From Parvularcula sp039822105 (GTDB lineage: Bacteria > Pseudomonadota > Alphaproteobacteria > Caulobacterales > Parvularculaceae), in contig JBCBMW010000011.1 of the NCBI GenBank assembly GCA_039822105.1, positions 62,001 to 126,000 of the forward strand: a stretch of 64,000 bases of DNA, in the 5' to 3' direction. This document shows positions 9,649 to 18,850 of the stretch, in pieces. The notes below the pieces were generated by a model, which worked only from the letters and a program-made list of their open reading frames with translations, was not told the DNA's origin and did not search any database. Positions within the stretch are counted from its first letter, which is position 1, and every line of letters begins with the position of its first letter. The translations under genes were made by a program, and so were the position numbers.

Positions 9649-10649
9649 TGGCGGACGACAAGCCGATTTTTGTGGCCGGTGCGGGGGCTTGGGGAACGGC
9701 GCTTGCGGTGCTTCTCGCGATGCAAGGTCGTCACGTGATCCTCTGGTCACGGAGTAAAGACCAAGCGAACGCGCTGAACGAGAGCCGCGAGAACCGAAAG
9801 TACCTTCCTGGCATTGATCTTCCGCCTTCTCTTGAAGCCACTGACGATCTCGCTGAAGCTGCGAATGCAGAGGCTCTGATCTTCGTTGTCCCGGCCCAGC
9901 ATACGCGCCGGGTGCTGACGGAGTTGCGCGCGGCAACGGATGCGGCGCCGCTCCCCGTTGCGCTTTGCTGCAAGGGGCTTGAGCGAGACACGCTCGCGCC
10001 GATGCATCACGTTCTTGAGGACGTGTGGCCGGAGGCTGAGCCCGCAGTTCTATCGGGTCCGAGTTTTGCTGCCGATGTTGCGCGGGGCTTGCCCACCGCT
10101 GTGACCCTCGCGGCACCGACACCAGCGGCGCAGACCTTCTGGCTTGACCGTCTCGCGACCTCCTCTTTCCGGCCCTATGCGAGTGACGATCTCATGGGGG
10201 TCGAGCTTGGCGGCGCGGTCAAAAACGTGCTGGCCATCGCTTGCGGTATCGCGATCGGCAAGGGCTTCGGGGAAAGCGCCAAGGCGGCTCTGATCGCCCG
10301 CGGCTTTTCGGAGTTTCAGCGGCTGGGCCGTGCGATGGGCGCGCGCCCAGAGACCATGGGCGGGCTTTCCGGGCTCGGCGATCTCGTGCTGACCGCGAAC
10401 TCCCAACAATCACGGAACTTCTCACTCGGTTACGCGCTTGGGCAGGGGATCTCCGCCAAGGAGCATCTCGCCCAATCAGGCTCTGTCGCCGAGGGCGCCG
10501 CGACGGCCGGGCCGCTCGTGCGCCTGGCCAAAGACAAAGGCATCGATCTGCCGATCGCCTCGGCCGTCGCATCAATCCTGGATGACGGCGCCAGCGTTGA
10601 TGAGGTCATTCTCGACCTCATGAACCGCCCGCTGACGCGCGAAGCGTAA
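9648..10649 (+). CDS. gpsA: NAD(P)-dependent glycerol-3-phosphate dehydrogenase
   Basis: Reduces dihydroxyacetone phosphate to sn-glycerol 3-phosphate for phospholipid synthesis. 333 residues, normal for the family. The Rossmann motif VAGAGAWGTALA (GxGxxG) starts at residue 8, and VLSGPSFA and the catalytic region LGGAVKNVLAIACGI with its Lys are intact, followed by GLSGLGDLVLT. The start ATG overlaps the tsaD stop as TGATG. It is convergent with a small unknown gene, with two bases between the stop codons. Confidence 0.96.
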   Translation: MADDKPIFVAGAGAWGTALAVLLAMQGRHVILWSRSKDQANALNESRENRKYLPGIDLPPSLEATDDLAEAANAEALIFVVPAQHTRRVLTELRAATDAAPLPVALCCKGLERDTLAPMHHVLEDVWPEAEPAVLSGPSFAADVARGLPTAVTLAAPTPAAQTFWLDRLATSSFRPYASDDLMGVELGGAVKNVLAIACGIAIGKGFGESAKAALIARGFSEFQRLGRAMGARPETMGGLSGLGDLVLTANSQQSRNFSLGYALGQGISAKEHLAQSGSVAEGAATAGPLVRLAKDKGIDLPIASAVASILDDGASVDEVILDLMNRPLTREA

Positions 10650-10651
10650 GA

Positions 10652-11092
10652 TCAGTCGAAATCGCCTTCGCGGCAGAAACGGCCTGAACGGATGCGTCCC
10701 GATCCGGCAAGGTAGCCCGTCTCAAAGGCGCGCGCGCCGCTCTGCGCCAGCCGTTGGTAGCAGAGGTCGTAATTGCCTTGATAAGACAGCGCCGCTGTCA
10801 GGATCCTATCCTCTTCTTCCGTGCGGACCGTGCTGAACTCTGCCTGGGCATCAAGCTCGCGCCCGGGACGAGACGCTTTGCTGGAGCCAAGTTCAAAACC
10901 CAGCTGATAGCACCCGCAGCTCGTGCTGGTGGCTGGTTCCTCGTCCGGCCCACTCGCCTCGATCAGGGCTTCACTGCGCTGCGCCGCCCGCGTCTCTGGG
11001 TTGTTGAGCCAAGCAAATGTGAAAAAGCCCATGCCGACGAGCGTGACCAAGGCAACAAGGATACCGCCGAAGAGCATGTCTGTTCTGGTCAT
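10652..11092 (-). CDS. Unknown single-pass membrane protein, cysteine-containing
   Basis: 146 residues. I do not recognise the family. One membrane segment near the N-terminus (about 7-30) is followed by a short acidic linker, a CGCYQLGFELG motif near residue 60 and two further Cys (in YDLCYQ and GRFCREG) toward the C-terminus. The four Cys after the membrane segment suggest a periplasmic, possibly disulfide-bonded domain, which is inference. Its position downstream of gpsA in the opposite direction gives no functional clue. The ribosome binding site before ATG 11092 is weak. Confidence 0.6.
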   Translation of the reverse strand: MTRTDMLFGGILVALVTLVGMGFFTFAWLNNPETRAAQRSEALIEASGPDEEPATSTSCGCYQLGFELGSSKASRPGRELDAQAEFSTVRTEEEDRILTAALSYQGNYDLCYQRLAQSGARAFETGYLAGSGRIRSGRFCREGDFD

Positions 11093-11205
11093 CGAAAACC
11101 GCCCACCCGTCTTTCGTCAGGCCCTTCTACCCCGATCGGCGCGTTAAGAAAAGCGTAAGGTCGGCCTGCCGCAGGTCTTCGCAAAAACTGGCGACGGGAT
11201 GCGGG

Positions 11206-12354
11206 TTATGCGCTTTCCAGGCTCGCCTTGCGTTCGCTTGCGCGCCGTTTGACGCTTTGGGTTTTGAGCTGGCCGCAGGCAGCGCCGACGTCGCGGCCCC
11301 GCGGCGTGCGAATGGGGCTTGCGTAGCCTGCCTTGTTCACGATCTCGGCAAAGGCCTCGATCCGGCCCCAGTCGGAGCACTCATAGGGGCTGTCCGGCCA
11401 AGGGTTGAACGGGATCAGGTTGATCTTCGCCGGGATGCCCTGAAGCAGCCGAACGAGTTCCCGCGCTTCGGCATCGCTGTCATTCACGCCCTTGAGCATG
11501 ACATATTCGAACGTGATCCGCCGCGCATTCGACGTACCCGGATAGTCGCGACACGCCTGAAGAAGCTCTTTCAGCGGCCATTTCTTGTTGATCGGCACCA
11601 GGACATCACGAAGCTCATCGCGCACGGCATGCAGACTGATCGCCAGCATAGCCTCGGTCTCGTTCCCAAGGGCATCCATCTGGTTGACGACGCCCGAAGT
11701 TGAGACGGTGATGCGGCGCCGGGAGATCGAAATCCCTTCGCCGTCGCTGATCACGTCGATCGACTTTGCGACGCCTTCAAGGTTATAGAGCGGCTCACCC
11801 ATCCCCATAAAGACGATATTGGTCAGCTGCCGGTCGTCGCGGCCCGACGGCCATTCGTCGATATCGTCCTTACACGCCAAAACCTGCAGCACGATTTCCT
11901 CAGCCGTCAGATTGCGGACCAGCGCTTGGGTACCGGTATGGCAGAAGGTGCAGTTGAGGGTGCAGCCCACCTGGCTCGACACACAAAGCGCCCCGGCCCG
12001 GCCAACCCCTGGGATGAACACAGCTTCCGCTTCGATCCCTGGCGCAAAGCGGAGAAGATACTTCCGGGTGCCGTCATTGGAGATCAGACGCTCCACGATC
12101 TCCGCCCGCGGAATGCGATACCAATCGCTCAGCTTCTCGCGCATGGCTTTGCTGATATTGGTCATCGCCGCGAAATCGCTGACGCCGAAATTGTAGATCC
12201 AACCCCAAACCTGGCGCGCCCGCATGCGCGCCTCCTTTTCCGCAAGGCCGAGGTCGTCGGCAAAGCGCGCGGCGATCTCCTTGCGGGTGAGGCCGATCAA
12301 CGACGAGCGTTGGTCCGTTGCATCGACGGGGGCGAGGTTCAAAAGCGTGGTCAA
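11206..12354 (-). CDS. rlmN: Dual-specificity 23S rRNA A2503 / tRNA A37 C2-methyltransferase
   Basis: Radical-SAM enzyme that methylates C2 of A2503 in 23S rRNA and A37 of some tRNAs. 382 residues. The [4Fe-4S]-SAM motif is CTLNCTFC (Cys131, 135, 138), within the family block QVGCTLNCTFCHTGTQ. Cys360 in GAACGQLKT matches the cysteine that carries the methylene intermediate. MGMGEPLYN and SLHAVRDELRDVLVPIN are typical. A Ser/Lys/Arg-rich tail of about 20 residues follows the catalytic Cys. Confidence 0.96.
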   Translation of the reverse strand: MTTLLNLAPVDATDQRSSLIGLTRKEIAARFADDLGLAEKEARMRARQVWGWIYNFGVSDFAAMTNISKAMREKLSDWYRIPRAEIVERLISNDGTRKYLLRFAPGIEAEAVFIPGVGRAGALCVSSQVGCTLNCTFCHTGTQALVRNLTAEEIVLQVLACKDDIDEWPSGRDDRQLTNIVFMGMGEPLYNLEGVAKSIDVISDGEGISISRRRITVSTSGVVNQMDALGNETEAMLAISLHAVRDELRDVLVPINKKWPLKELLQACRDYPGTSNARRITFEYVMLKGVNDSDAEARELVRLLQGIPAKINLIPFNPWPDSPYECSDWGRIEAFAEIVNKAGYASPIRTPRGRDVGAACGQLKTQSVKRRASERKASLESA

Positions 12355-12441
12355 AGCGATGCCTTGTGGAAAAACGAACGCGCCCGTTACCGCTTCAGGG
12401 GCGCAGCCTCAAGCATAGTCTTGATTGGCGCCTAAAGGAAT

Positions 12442-12852
12442 TCAGCCCGTCTTTCGCCGCACGAACTTGAGGCCCGACCAGTCCTGGTCGACGGCGCAGA
12501 CCTTCACATCAACAAACCCCAAAGGAAGGATCTCTGTGCGCAGGTCGTCTTCGGTCAGATCTTTGAAGAGGCTGGAGCTCTTCTTGGGCCACGAGATCCA
12601 GATCATGCCGCCGTCAGCCACCTTGCCGAGCGCCGTTTCTAGCCGCTTTTGAAGGTCAGCGCGGTGGGCGCAAAAGAGGTGGACCACATCGGCTGTCTTG
12701 GCCCGCTGACGAAAAACAACCTCGTCGCTGCCTGGCAGAAGCTCTTTGTAGTGCGGCGGCGGGTTGATGGGCAGGCACACCATGCCCGGTTTCAGCCCCA
12801 TTTTCTGGGTCAGCGACTTGCCCGAATAGCCGTGGGTCGCAGCGGGCGGCAT
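12442..12852 (-). CDS. DUF3052 family protein
   Basis: 136 residues of unknown function. The pattern I associate with DUF3052 is present: HGYSGKSLTQKMGLKPG near the N-terminus, GGMIWISWPKKSS in the middle and FVDVKVCAVDQDWSGLK at the C-terminus. No membrane segment or signal peptide is visible. It follows the small XRE-type regulator by two bases on the same strand, so the two are probably co-transcribed. Confidence 0.8.
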   Translation of the reverse strand: MPPAATHGYSGKSLTQKMGLKPGMVCLPINPPPHYKELLPGSDEVVFRQRAKTADVVHLFCAHRADLQKRLETALGKVADGGMIWISWPKKSSSLFKDLTEDDLRTEILPLGFVDVKVCAVDQDWSGLKFVRRKTG

Positions 12853-12854
12853 CG

Positions 12855-13064
12855 CTAACCGTCGTCCTCAAACTCAAGAATATCGCCAGGCTGGCAGTCC
12901 AGGACCCGGCAAATCTTTTCCAAGGTTGTGAAGCGCACAGCTTTCGCCTTCCCCGTTTTGAGGATCGATAAATTGGCGATCGTGATGCCCACTCGGTCTG
13001 ACAACTCGGTCAGCGACATATCGCGTTCGGCCAATATCTTGTCCAAGGTCACGCGGATGGTCAC
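12855..13064 (-). CDS. Small XRE-type helix-turn-helix transcriptional regulator
   Basis: 69 residues, essentially one Cro/C1-type DNA-binding domain: DMSLTELSDRVGITIANLSILKTGKAKAVRFTTLEKICRVLDCQPGDIL spans helix-turn-helix and dimer helices (written here with both halves of the domain at about residues 15-38 and 42-62). The small YozG-like group usually binds DNA as dimers. The start is GTG at 13064. The gene is divergent from rdgB across about 107 bp and sits two bases upstream of the DUF3052 gene, its most likely partner or target. The target is inference. Confidence 0.85.
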   Translation of the reverse strand: MTIRVTLDKILAERDMSLTELSDRVGITIANLSILKTGKAKAVRFTTLEKICRVLDCQPGDILEFEDDG

Positions 13065-13171
13065 AAACAGGGTCCGTCTTCATCGATTATCGAAATGCGG
13101 CCGTGTCCATGAACGATCCGTCACGAAGCCGCAACCAGCTATAGCGTTGTTCGCACCACCGGGGGACCGAG

Positions 13172-13768
13172 ATGCACCTATTCCCAGATAATATTTTGGT
13201 TCTCGCCACGCGCAATGAGGGCAAGGTTGCGGAAATGAAACGCCTTTTGGACGGTCGCGGCATCGAGGTGACAAGTGCTGCGGCGCTGAACCTCCCCGAG
13301 GTTGAGGAGACCGGGACGACGTACGAGGACAACGCGCTTCTGAAGGCCGTATCCGGCGCCAACGCTTCTGGCCTGGCCGTTTTGGCCGATGACTCAGGCC
13401 TTTCTGCCGATGCGCTGGGCGGTGCGCCGGGGGTCTACAGTGCTGACTGGGCCGGTGAGCCGCGTGACTTCGGCCGGGCGATGGCGCGGCTCGAAGATGA
13501 GGTGAAGGCCGCTGGCGACGAACGCGGCGCTGGTTTTGTGAGCCTCCTCATCCTTCGCTGGCCGGATGGGCGACAGATCACCGCACGGGGTGAGGTGCGC
13601 GGCCGCCTGGTCTTCCCGCCGCGGGGCGAGGGCGGCTTTGGCTATGACCCCTGTTTCATTCCAGAGGACGCTGACCGCACATTCGGTGAGATGTCTCCTG
13701 AGGAAAAGGCGGGCTACTCCCACCGCGGCCGCGCCATGCAAACGCTGATGGCGGAGCTTTTCGATTGA
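13172..13768 (+). CDS. rdgB: XTP/dITP pyrophosphatase (RdgB/HAM1)
   Basis: Hydrolyses non-canonical purine triphosphates (dITP, XTP) to monophosphates, keeping them out of DNA. 198 residues. LATRNEGKVAEM near residue 12 is the substrate-binding signature, followed by TYEDNALLKA, VLADDSGLSADALGG with the catalytic Asp residues, and FGYDPCFIPE near the C-terminus. SHRGRAM is the usual end motif. Its stop overlaps the TTG start of hemW by four bases, so the pair is an operon. Confidence 0.96.
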   Translation: MHLFPDNILVLATRNEGKVAEMKRLLDGRGIEVTSAAALNLPEVEETGTTYEDNALLKAVSGANASGLAVLADDSGLSADALGGAPGVYSADWAGEPRDFGRAMARLEDEVKAAGDERGAGFVSLLILRWPDGRQITARGEVRGRLVFPPRGEGGFGYDPCFIPEDADRTFGEMSPEEKAGYSHRGRAMQTLMAELFD

Positions 13769-14910
13769 GGCCGCTTGGTCTCTACGTTCATTGGCCCTTT
13801 TGCCGACGTCTTTGTCCGTATTGCGATTTTACCATCGCGAAGGCGCGGGATGTGGACGTGGCGGCATGGACTCGTGCGTTTACCGAGGATCTGAAGCGGA
13901 TGGCTGATCTTTATGAGCCGCGTCCCCTAAGAAGCGTCTATTTCGGAGGAGGCACCCCGTCACTTGTTCCGGAACCTGTGGCCGCGGCTGTTCTGGAAAC
14001 AGCAGAGGCGCTCTTTGGCTTTGAAGACGATGCCGAGTTCACGGTTGAAGCGAACCCGGACGATTGGGAGAGGTTCGAGTTGCTAAAGGCGCTGGGGTTT
14101 GAGCGGTTGTCCCTGGGCATTCAAAGCCTCGACGACGAGGAGCTTCGGTTTCTTGGTCGAAACCACGACGCCGCGGCGGCCAGGCATGCGACAGAGCAAG
14201 CGCTCTTGGTCTTTAGCCAGGTGAGCCTCGATTTCATCTACGCGTTGCCCGAGCAGTCCCTGCAGGGGTGGGAGCGACGGCTCCGTGAGATCTGCGCCTT
14301 GGGTGCTTCACATCTATCTCTTTATCAGCTGACGGTCGAGCCTGAGACGGCATTCGGCCGCGCTGCCAAGCGCGGGACTTTGGTTCCCATGCCGGATGAC
14401 AATGCAGCGGACTTTTATGAGTTGACCCAGACCGTCACGGCGGATGCAGGGCTTCCCGCCTATGAGATTTCCAACCACGCCAACCCTGGCCATGAAGCAA
14501 AACATAATGCTCTTTACTGGGATGATGCCGATTGGATGGGAATTGGGCCAGGGGCTGCCGGCCGTGTCGGCGACGGGGCACAGCGGTTGGCAACCGAGGC
14601 CGTCAAGCGATCTGTCGACTATCCCTCGGTGCCCACCAATGAGCGGATCGTTGTCACGGAGCTTTCGGAGCACGACCACTTGCTTGAGGTTTTGGGCGGG
14701 GGCCTCCGTCCGGTGGCTGGCCTGGATATGAGCCGATTGGGATCAGCGGCGCGATCCATCATGGAGGAAGCCCAAGATCTCGCGTCACAAGCGGTCGTCA
14801 CGATCGCCCGTGATCGCATCATCGTTTCTGAGAAGGGACGTCTTCTGACGGATTACGTGGCGGCGCGGCTGGCTTCGGCGCTGCCTTCGTCGTCCTCCGG
14901 CGCAGCGTAG
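13765..14910 (+). CDS. hemW: Radical SAM haem chaperone HemW (HemN-like)
   Basis: 381 residues. Long annotated as oxygen-independent coproporphyrinogen III oxidase, but this group lacks HemN-specific features and acts as a haem chaperone. The [4Fe-4S] motif is CRRLCPYC (Cys13, 17, 20) followed by DF rather than a fourth Cys, as expected for HemW. GGGTPSL, EANPDDW, LSLGIQSLDD and SLYQLTVEPET are typical. The start is TTG overlapping the rdgB stop. The last 58 bases overlap the 3' end of the convergent histidine kinase gene. Confidence 0.92.
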   Translation: MRPLGLYVHWPFCRRLCPYCDFTIAKARDVDVAAWTRAFTEDLKRMADLYEPRPLRSVYFGGGTPSLVPEPVAAAVLETAEALFGFEDDAEFTVEANPDDWERFELLKALGFERLSLGIQSLDDEELRFLGRNHDAAAARHATEQALLVFSQVSLDFIYALPEQSLQGWERRLREICALGASHLSLYQLTVEPETAFGRAAKRGTLVPMPDDNAADFYELTQTVTADAGLPAYEISNHANPGHEAKHNALYWDDADWMGIGPGAAGRVGDGAQRLATEAVKRSVDYPSVPTNERIVVTELSEHDHLLEVLGGGLRPVAGLDMSRLGSAARSIMEEAQDLASQAVVTIARDRIIVSEKGRLLTDYVAARLASALPSSSSGAA

Positions 14911-16757
14911 CGATCGATGATCGCCAGCAAAGCCTTGGGCTCGAACGGTTTGCTCAAAAAGTCATCCATGCCCGCGGCAAAACAGGCGTCTTGGTCTTCC
15001 TGAAGCGCGTTGGCTGTGAGGGCGATGATCGGTGTACGGCCAGCCTTTTGCTCTTTGCGAATGATCTTCGTGGCTTCAAGGCCGCCCATCTTTGGCATGT
15101 GCATATCCATCAGCACGATGTCGTAAGCCTTGGCCTTGAAGGCGTCGACCGCTGCCGCGCCGTCGCCCACGACGTCGAGGCGGTGGCCAACCCGCTCTAC
15201 CACGGCCCGGGCGAGGACAGCGTTGATGTCATTATCCTCAGCCAGAAGAATATCAAACGGACCACGATAGTCCGTGATTTCCTGCCTGTCGGCGATCACC
15301 GGCAGTGGCTCTGTGAGGTCTTCGCCCGAAAGCACGCGCTCAAAGCTTCGCTGCCGCATCGGCTTGGTGAGGTAGGTTCCAAAGCCTTGCGCCTTGAGAT
15401 CTTCGAACTGCGCGCGGGCGCCAGCGGGGATCAGGACGATGCTTCGCCTGCTGAGGGTCGCGAGCTCGGGGTTTTGCTCCGCAAACGGGAAATCGCACAG
15501 GAAAATGGTCTCGTGTCGCGCCTCAAGAAGGTTGCGTGCCTTGGCTGCCGTGTCGGCCCGCTCGATGTCAGCGAAGCCGCAAGCTTTGAGCTGCATCAGC
15601 AGGACGCGGCCAAGAATGGGATTGTCCGTCAGCGCGACAACCCGCGTGCCAGGCGTGGCCACGGAGCGTTGTTGCTCGGCGCCAGTGACAACATCAAAAG
15701 GAATCTGTAAACTGAATGTACTGCCGCGATCCTCTTCACTTTGAACGGAGATCGTGCCGCCCATTTTGTCCGTAAGCTGTTTTACGATAGCAAGGCCGAG
15801 TCCCGTTCCTTCGACGGATCGTTTCTCCATATCTTCCGCACGCGAATAGGCTTCGAAGAGACGAGGAAGCAGCGTGCGCGGGATGCCGACGCCGGTGTCG
15901 ATGACGTCAATGCTCAAGATGCAGTCTTGATCAGTCGACGCCGTTGTTCCCACCATGATGAGAACGCCGCCTTCTTCGGTGAACTTGATGGCGTTGCCGA
16001 TCAAGTTGACGAGCAGCTGGCGGAGTTTCGAGACATCACCAGCCAGCTCGACCGGTACGGAGGGATGGATGATGGCCGCGATCTCAAGGTCCTTTTCACC
16101 CGCCTTGGTGGCCAGCAGTTCGGTGACGGTTTCGAGAAGCTTCGCGGGGCTGAAAGGGTCAGCGGCCAGCGTGATGCTGCCCGTGTCGAGCTTGGCGTAG
16201 TCGAGAATGGCGTTGATCAGATCAAGGAGCGCTACGCCGCTGTGGCGCAGGTTTTGCGCAAAGTTCCGCTGGTTGGCGTCAAGCTGGGTATCCAGCAGGA
16301 GGTCCGACATGCCGAGGATGCCGTTGAGCGGCGTGCGCATTTCGTGGCTCATCGTGGCCAAGAACTGCAGTGTTTGGTCGGTTCCCTGATCGTTGGCGTG
16401 CGCCTTTTTGGGGGTGCTGCGCGATTGATCGATGAGAATGTAGGTTGCTGAGCCGAGATCGTCACTCGTGGTCACAAGGTAGGACCGGGCAGGGGTTTGC
16501 CCTGCGCCGCTGCGAACGAGCACGGCGGGGCGGGCTTTGGTGCCGCTTTCCTGCGACCAGCCCTCAGGCCAAGAGCTGTTTCCGAACGGCATTCCTGAGA
16601 GGAGGCCAAGTGCTGAAGCAGCTTCGTTGCGGTCCACGATGACATGGGTTTTGGGGTCGATGGAGACAGCTGGAACTGTGAGCGCCTCAAGCGCGCCAGA
16701 TGGGGTGGAAGAACTCGCCATGGACAATTCCGCAACAACGTCAGCCGAATTTGCCAC
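14853..16757 (-). CDS. Hybrid sensor histidine kinase with two receiver domains
   Basis: 634 residues from GTG 16757; ATG at 16721 (622 residues) is equally plausible, as neither site has a strong ribosome binding site. No membrane segment is visible, so a cytosolic sensor is likely. A PAS-like N-terminal region (about 25-110) is followed by the dimerisation/phosphoacceptor helix LATMSHEMRTPLNG (His138) and a HATPase with DTGVGIP and GTGLGLAIVKQL. A first, divergent receiver (about 365-470) and a second, canonical receiver follow; the latter has LLAEDND and VLMDMHMPKMGG with phosphoacceptor Asp near 551. No response regulator gene is adjacent, so the partner is unknown. Its 3' end overlaps hemW. 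Confidence 0.9.
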   Translation of the reverse strand: MANSADVVAELSMASSSTPSGALEALTVPAVSIDPKTHVIVDRNEAASALGLLSGMPFGNSSWPEGWSQESGTKARPAVLVRSGAGQTPARSYLVTTSDDLGSATYILIDQSRSTPKKAHANDQGTDQTLQFLATMSHEMRTPLNGILGMSDLLLDTQLDANQRNFAQNLRHSGVALLDLINAILDYAKLDTGSITLAADPFSPAKLLETVTELLATKAGEKDLEIAAIIHPSVPVELAGDVSKLRQLLVNLIGNAIKFTEEGGVLIMVGTTASTDQDCILSIDVIDTGVGIPRTLLPRLFEAYSRAEDMEKRSVEGTGLGLAIVKQLTDKMGGTISVQSEEDRGSTFSLQIPFDVVTGAEQQRSVATPGTRVVALTDNPILGRVLLMQLKACGFADIERADTAAKARNLLEARHETIFLCDFPFAEQNPELATLSRRSIVLIPAGARAQFEDLKAQGFGTYLTKPMRQRSFERVLSGEDLTEPLPVIADRQEITDYRGPFDILLAEDNDINAVLARAVVERVGHRLDVVGDGAAAVDAFKAKAYDIVLMDMHMPKMGGLEATKIIRKEQKAGRTPIIALTANALQEDQDACFAAGMDDFLSKPFEPKALLAIIDRYAAPEDDEGSAEASRAAT

Positions 16758-16783
16758 AAAAGCGTTGAGCGCCAGTAAGCTCG

Positions 16784-18280
16784 TTAGCTTAATGTCTCAC
16801 GAACGGGGCGAGGCTCTGGCTTCCTGAAACTGATTGCCTCAGCGATATGCATACGTTTGAGGGAGTCAGATCCCGCTAAATCCGCCAAGGTGCGTGCGAC
16901 CCGCAAAATCCTTGTATAGCCCCGCGCCGAGAGGTTGAGCGCCTCGCATGCCCGTCGCAGCAAGGTAAGGCCTGCTTCGTCTGGGACGGCAAAGCGGCTC
17001 AGCTCCTTTTCGGAAAGATGCGCGTTGATCATGCCTCGCTCCTCTTGCGCCTCGCGTGCGCGGGCCACGCGGAGGGCCACGGCTGCGCTTGGTTCCGCCG
17101 TGCTGGGCGAGGCGAGATCCAACGCGGAGACAGGCGGTGTCTCGATGGTGATGTCCATCCGATCCAGGAAAGGGCCTGACACGCGCGCCTGATACTTGGT
17201 TGAACAGGAGGGGCCGCGCACGCAGGTTGCGCCGCATCGGCAGGGATTCATCGCCGCGATCAGCTGGAACCGTGCCGGATAGCGGATGTGAGCGTTGGCC
17301 CGGGCGATGAGGACATCGCCGGTCTCCAGCGGTTGGCGCAAGCTATCGAGGACCTGCGGCGAGAACTCAGGCAATTCGTCCAAGAACAAAACGCCGCGAT
17401 GCGCCAGCGAGGCCTCGCCGGGTTTGGCACGCATACCGCCGCCCACCATCGCCGCCATGGACGCTGAATGATGCGGTGCACGGAAGGGTCGCGCTCGGCT
17501 AAGCGAGCCATTGTCGATCAAACCCGCCACGGATTGCACCATGGAGACTTCCAGCATTTCCGCTGGTGTCAGGGGCGGAAGAAGGCCGGGAAGCCGGGCG
17601 GCCAGCATGCTCTTGCCTGAGCCTGGCGGGCCGATCATCACAAGGTTGTGACCGCCGGCTGCGGCGACTTCAAGGGCTCGGCGCGCGGTCTCTTGCCCTT
17701 TGACATCAGCGAGGTCAGGCATGCCGCCAGGTTCATTGATCGTGCCCGGTCGGGGGGCGGAGAGGACCTGGCTGCCTTTAAAATGGTTGGTGAGCTGAAG
17801 AACGCTTTGCGGGGCGAGGATTTCTGCGTCGCCGCCGGCCCACGCGGCCTCTGCACCTGACGCGGCGCTGCAGATCAGGCCAAGGTCCAGGCTGTTGGCG
17901 GCGACGGCCGCGGGCAGGGCGCCTGTCGTCTTCGCGATCGAGCCATCGAGGCCAAGCTCGCCAATGACAGCCATGCCTTCGGTCGCGTCGCGCGGGATGG
18001 CGCCCATCTCTGCCATCAAGGCGAGGGCGATGGGCAGATCGAAATGGCTGCCTTCCTTGCGAAGGTCGGCTGGGGCCAAGTTGACGGTGATCCGCTTGGG
18101 CGGCAGCCCCAGGCCCATCGCGCTAAAGGCGGCAGAGATCCGGTCTTTTGCTTCGCTGACGGACTTATCAGGCAGCCCAACGATCACGAAGCTCGGCTGG
18201 CCGCCGGTGAGATGCGCCTGCACCGTGACCTCACGCGCCTCAACGCCCTCAAATGCGAAGGTGGTGACCTCAGCAACCAT
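16784..18280 (-). CDS. comM: YifB/ComM family Mg-chelatase-like AAA+ ATPase
   Basis: 498 residues, full length for the family. An N-terminal S5-like (Lon-type) domain begins with the typical TFAFEGVEAREVTVQ and VGLPDKSVSEAKDR. The AAA+ core has Walker A GPPGSGKSML, Walker B LFLDELPEF, the Cys-containing motif MNPCRCGATC and the C-terminal RGYTRILRVARTLADL. ComM of Vibrio is a hexameric helicase promoting branch migration during natural transformation; the role here is inferred from the family. The ATG is at 18280. In many relatives yifB neighbours gshB; here four accessory genes lie between them. Confidence 0.9.
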   Translation of the reverse strand: MVAEVTTFAFEGVEAREVTVQAHLTGGQPSFVIVGLPDKSVSEAKDRISAAFSAMGLGLPPKRITVNLAPADLRKEGSHFDLPIALALMAEMGAIPRDATEGMAVIGELGLDGSIAKTTGALPAAVAANSLDLGLICSAASGAEAAWAGGDAEILAPQSVLQLTNHFKGSQVLSAPRPGTINEPGGMPDLADVKGQETARRALEVAAAGGHNLVMIGPPGSGKSMLAARLPGLLPPLTPAEMLEVSMVQSVAGLIDNGSLSRARPFRAPHHSASMAAMVGGGMRAKPGEASLAHRGVLFLDELPEFSPQVLDSLRQPLETGDVLIARANAHIRYPARFQLIAAMNPCRCGATCVRGPSCSTKYQARVSGPFLDRMDITIETPPVSALDLASPSTAEPSAAVALRVARAREAQEERGMINAHLSEKELSRFAVPDEAGLTLLRRACEALNLSARGYTRILRVARTLADLAGSDSLKRMHIAEAISFRKPEPRPVRETLS

Positions 18281-18351
18281 GCGTGCCCCTTTTTCATTCC
18301 TGCCACGACGTTGACAGGAACGAAAAGAGAACGCAAGACCGGCTTGCAGCG

Positions 18352-18762
18352 TTAGGCGTCAGACAACTCAGCGGAGGTGAACAGCACACGGAAGGCGCGG
18401 CACCAGATAACGACTTCACGGTAATTGCTGACGTCGATATCGGCGGGAATCTCGTATTCGCCGGCACCGCGGGCGCGGCGAAGCCCGCCCAGGCTCACAT
18501 AGTTGTCGTCGGTGACATCAGAGGCGGTGACAACTTGGTCCTCAACCAGCCAGACCTTGAGGTCAGGGCCACGGTCTGTGCGGAAGTCTTCTGACAAGCG
18601 AACAACGGTACGGCCGTCGTCGAGTTTGACGATACTGGCCGTGCCCTGACCATCATGTTGGCGTGAGTCTTCGAAGGTGCCCGTGGCGAGGACCTCCTCG
18701 GCAAAGGCGGCGCCCGAAAGCGCGGTGAAAGCTGCTGCTGCGGCGAGAAGAAAACGTCTCAT
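18352..18762 (-). CDS. Secreted DM13 domain protein
   Basis: 136 residues with a clear signal peptide (MRRFLLAAAAAFTALSGAAFA, cleavage near residue 21). The rest matches the DM13 pattern: GTFEDSRQHDGQGTASIVKLDDG, then LSEDFRTDRGPDLKVWLV and YREVVIWCRAFRVLF with the conserved Cys near the end (each motif noted from its first residues). DM13 domains are predicted electron-transfer or redox modules with an essential Cys, and the protein is probably periplasmic. It lies 71 bp upstream of yifB on the same strand. No redox partner is adjacent. Confidence 0.8.
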   Translation of the reverse strand: MRRFLLAAAAAFTALSGAAFAEEVLATGTFEDSRQHDGQGTASIVKLDDGRTVVRLSEDFRTDRGPDLKVWLVEDQVVTASDVTDDNYVSLGGLRRARGAGEYEIPADIDVSNYREVVIWCRAFRVLFTSAELSDA

Positions 18763-18850
18763 AGCGGTGTTCCCAAATGCTTCTGCTCGCTATCCGCATC
18801 GGGGGCTCTTGAGGTTACAGCTCCCCTGCATCTGCCCAAGAGATGATGGC

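Noticed and set aside
8941..10122. Long antisense frame across tsaD and gpsA
   Set aside because: Both sense genes have complete family motifs; the antisense product is low in complexity, rich in Arg and Gln, and unlike any known protein.
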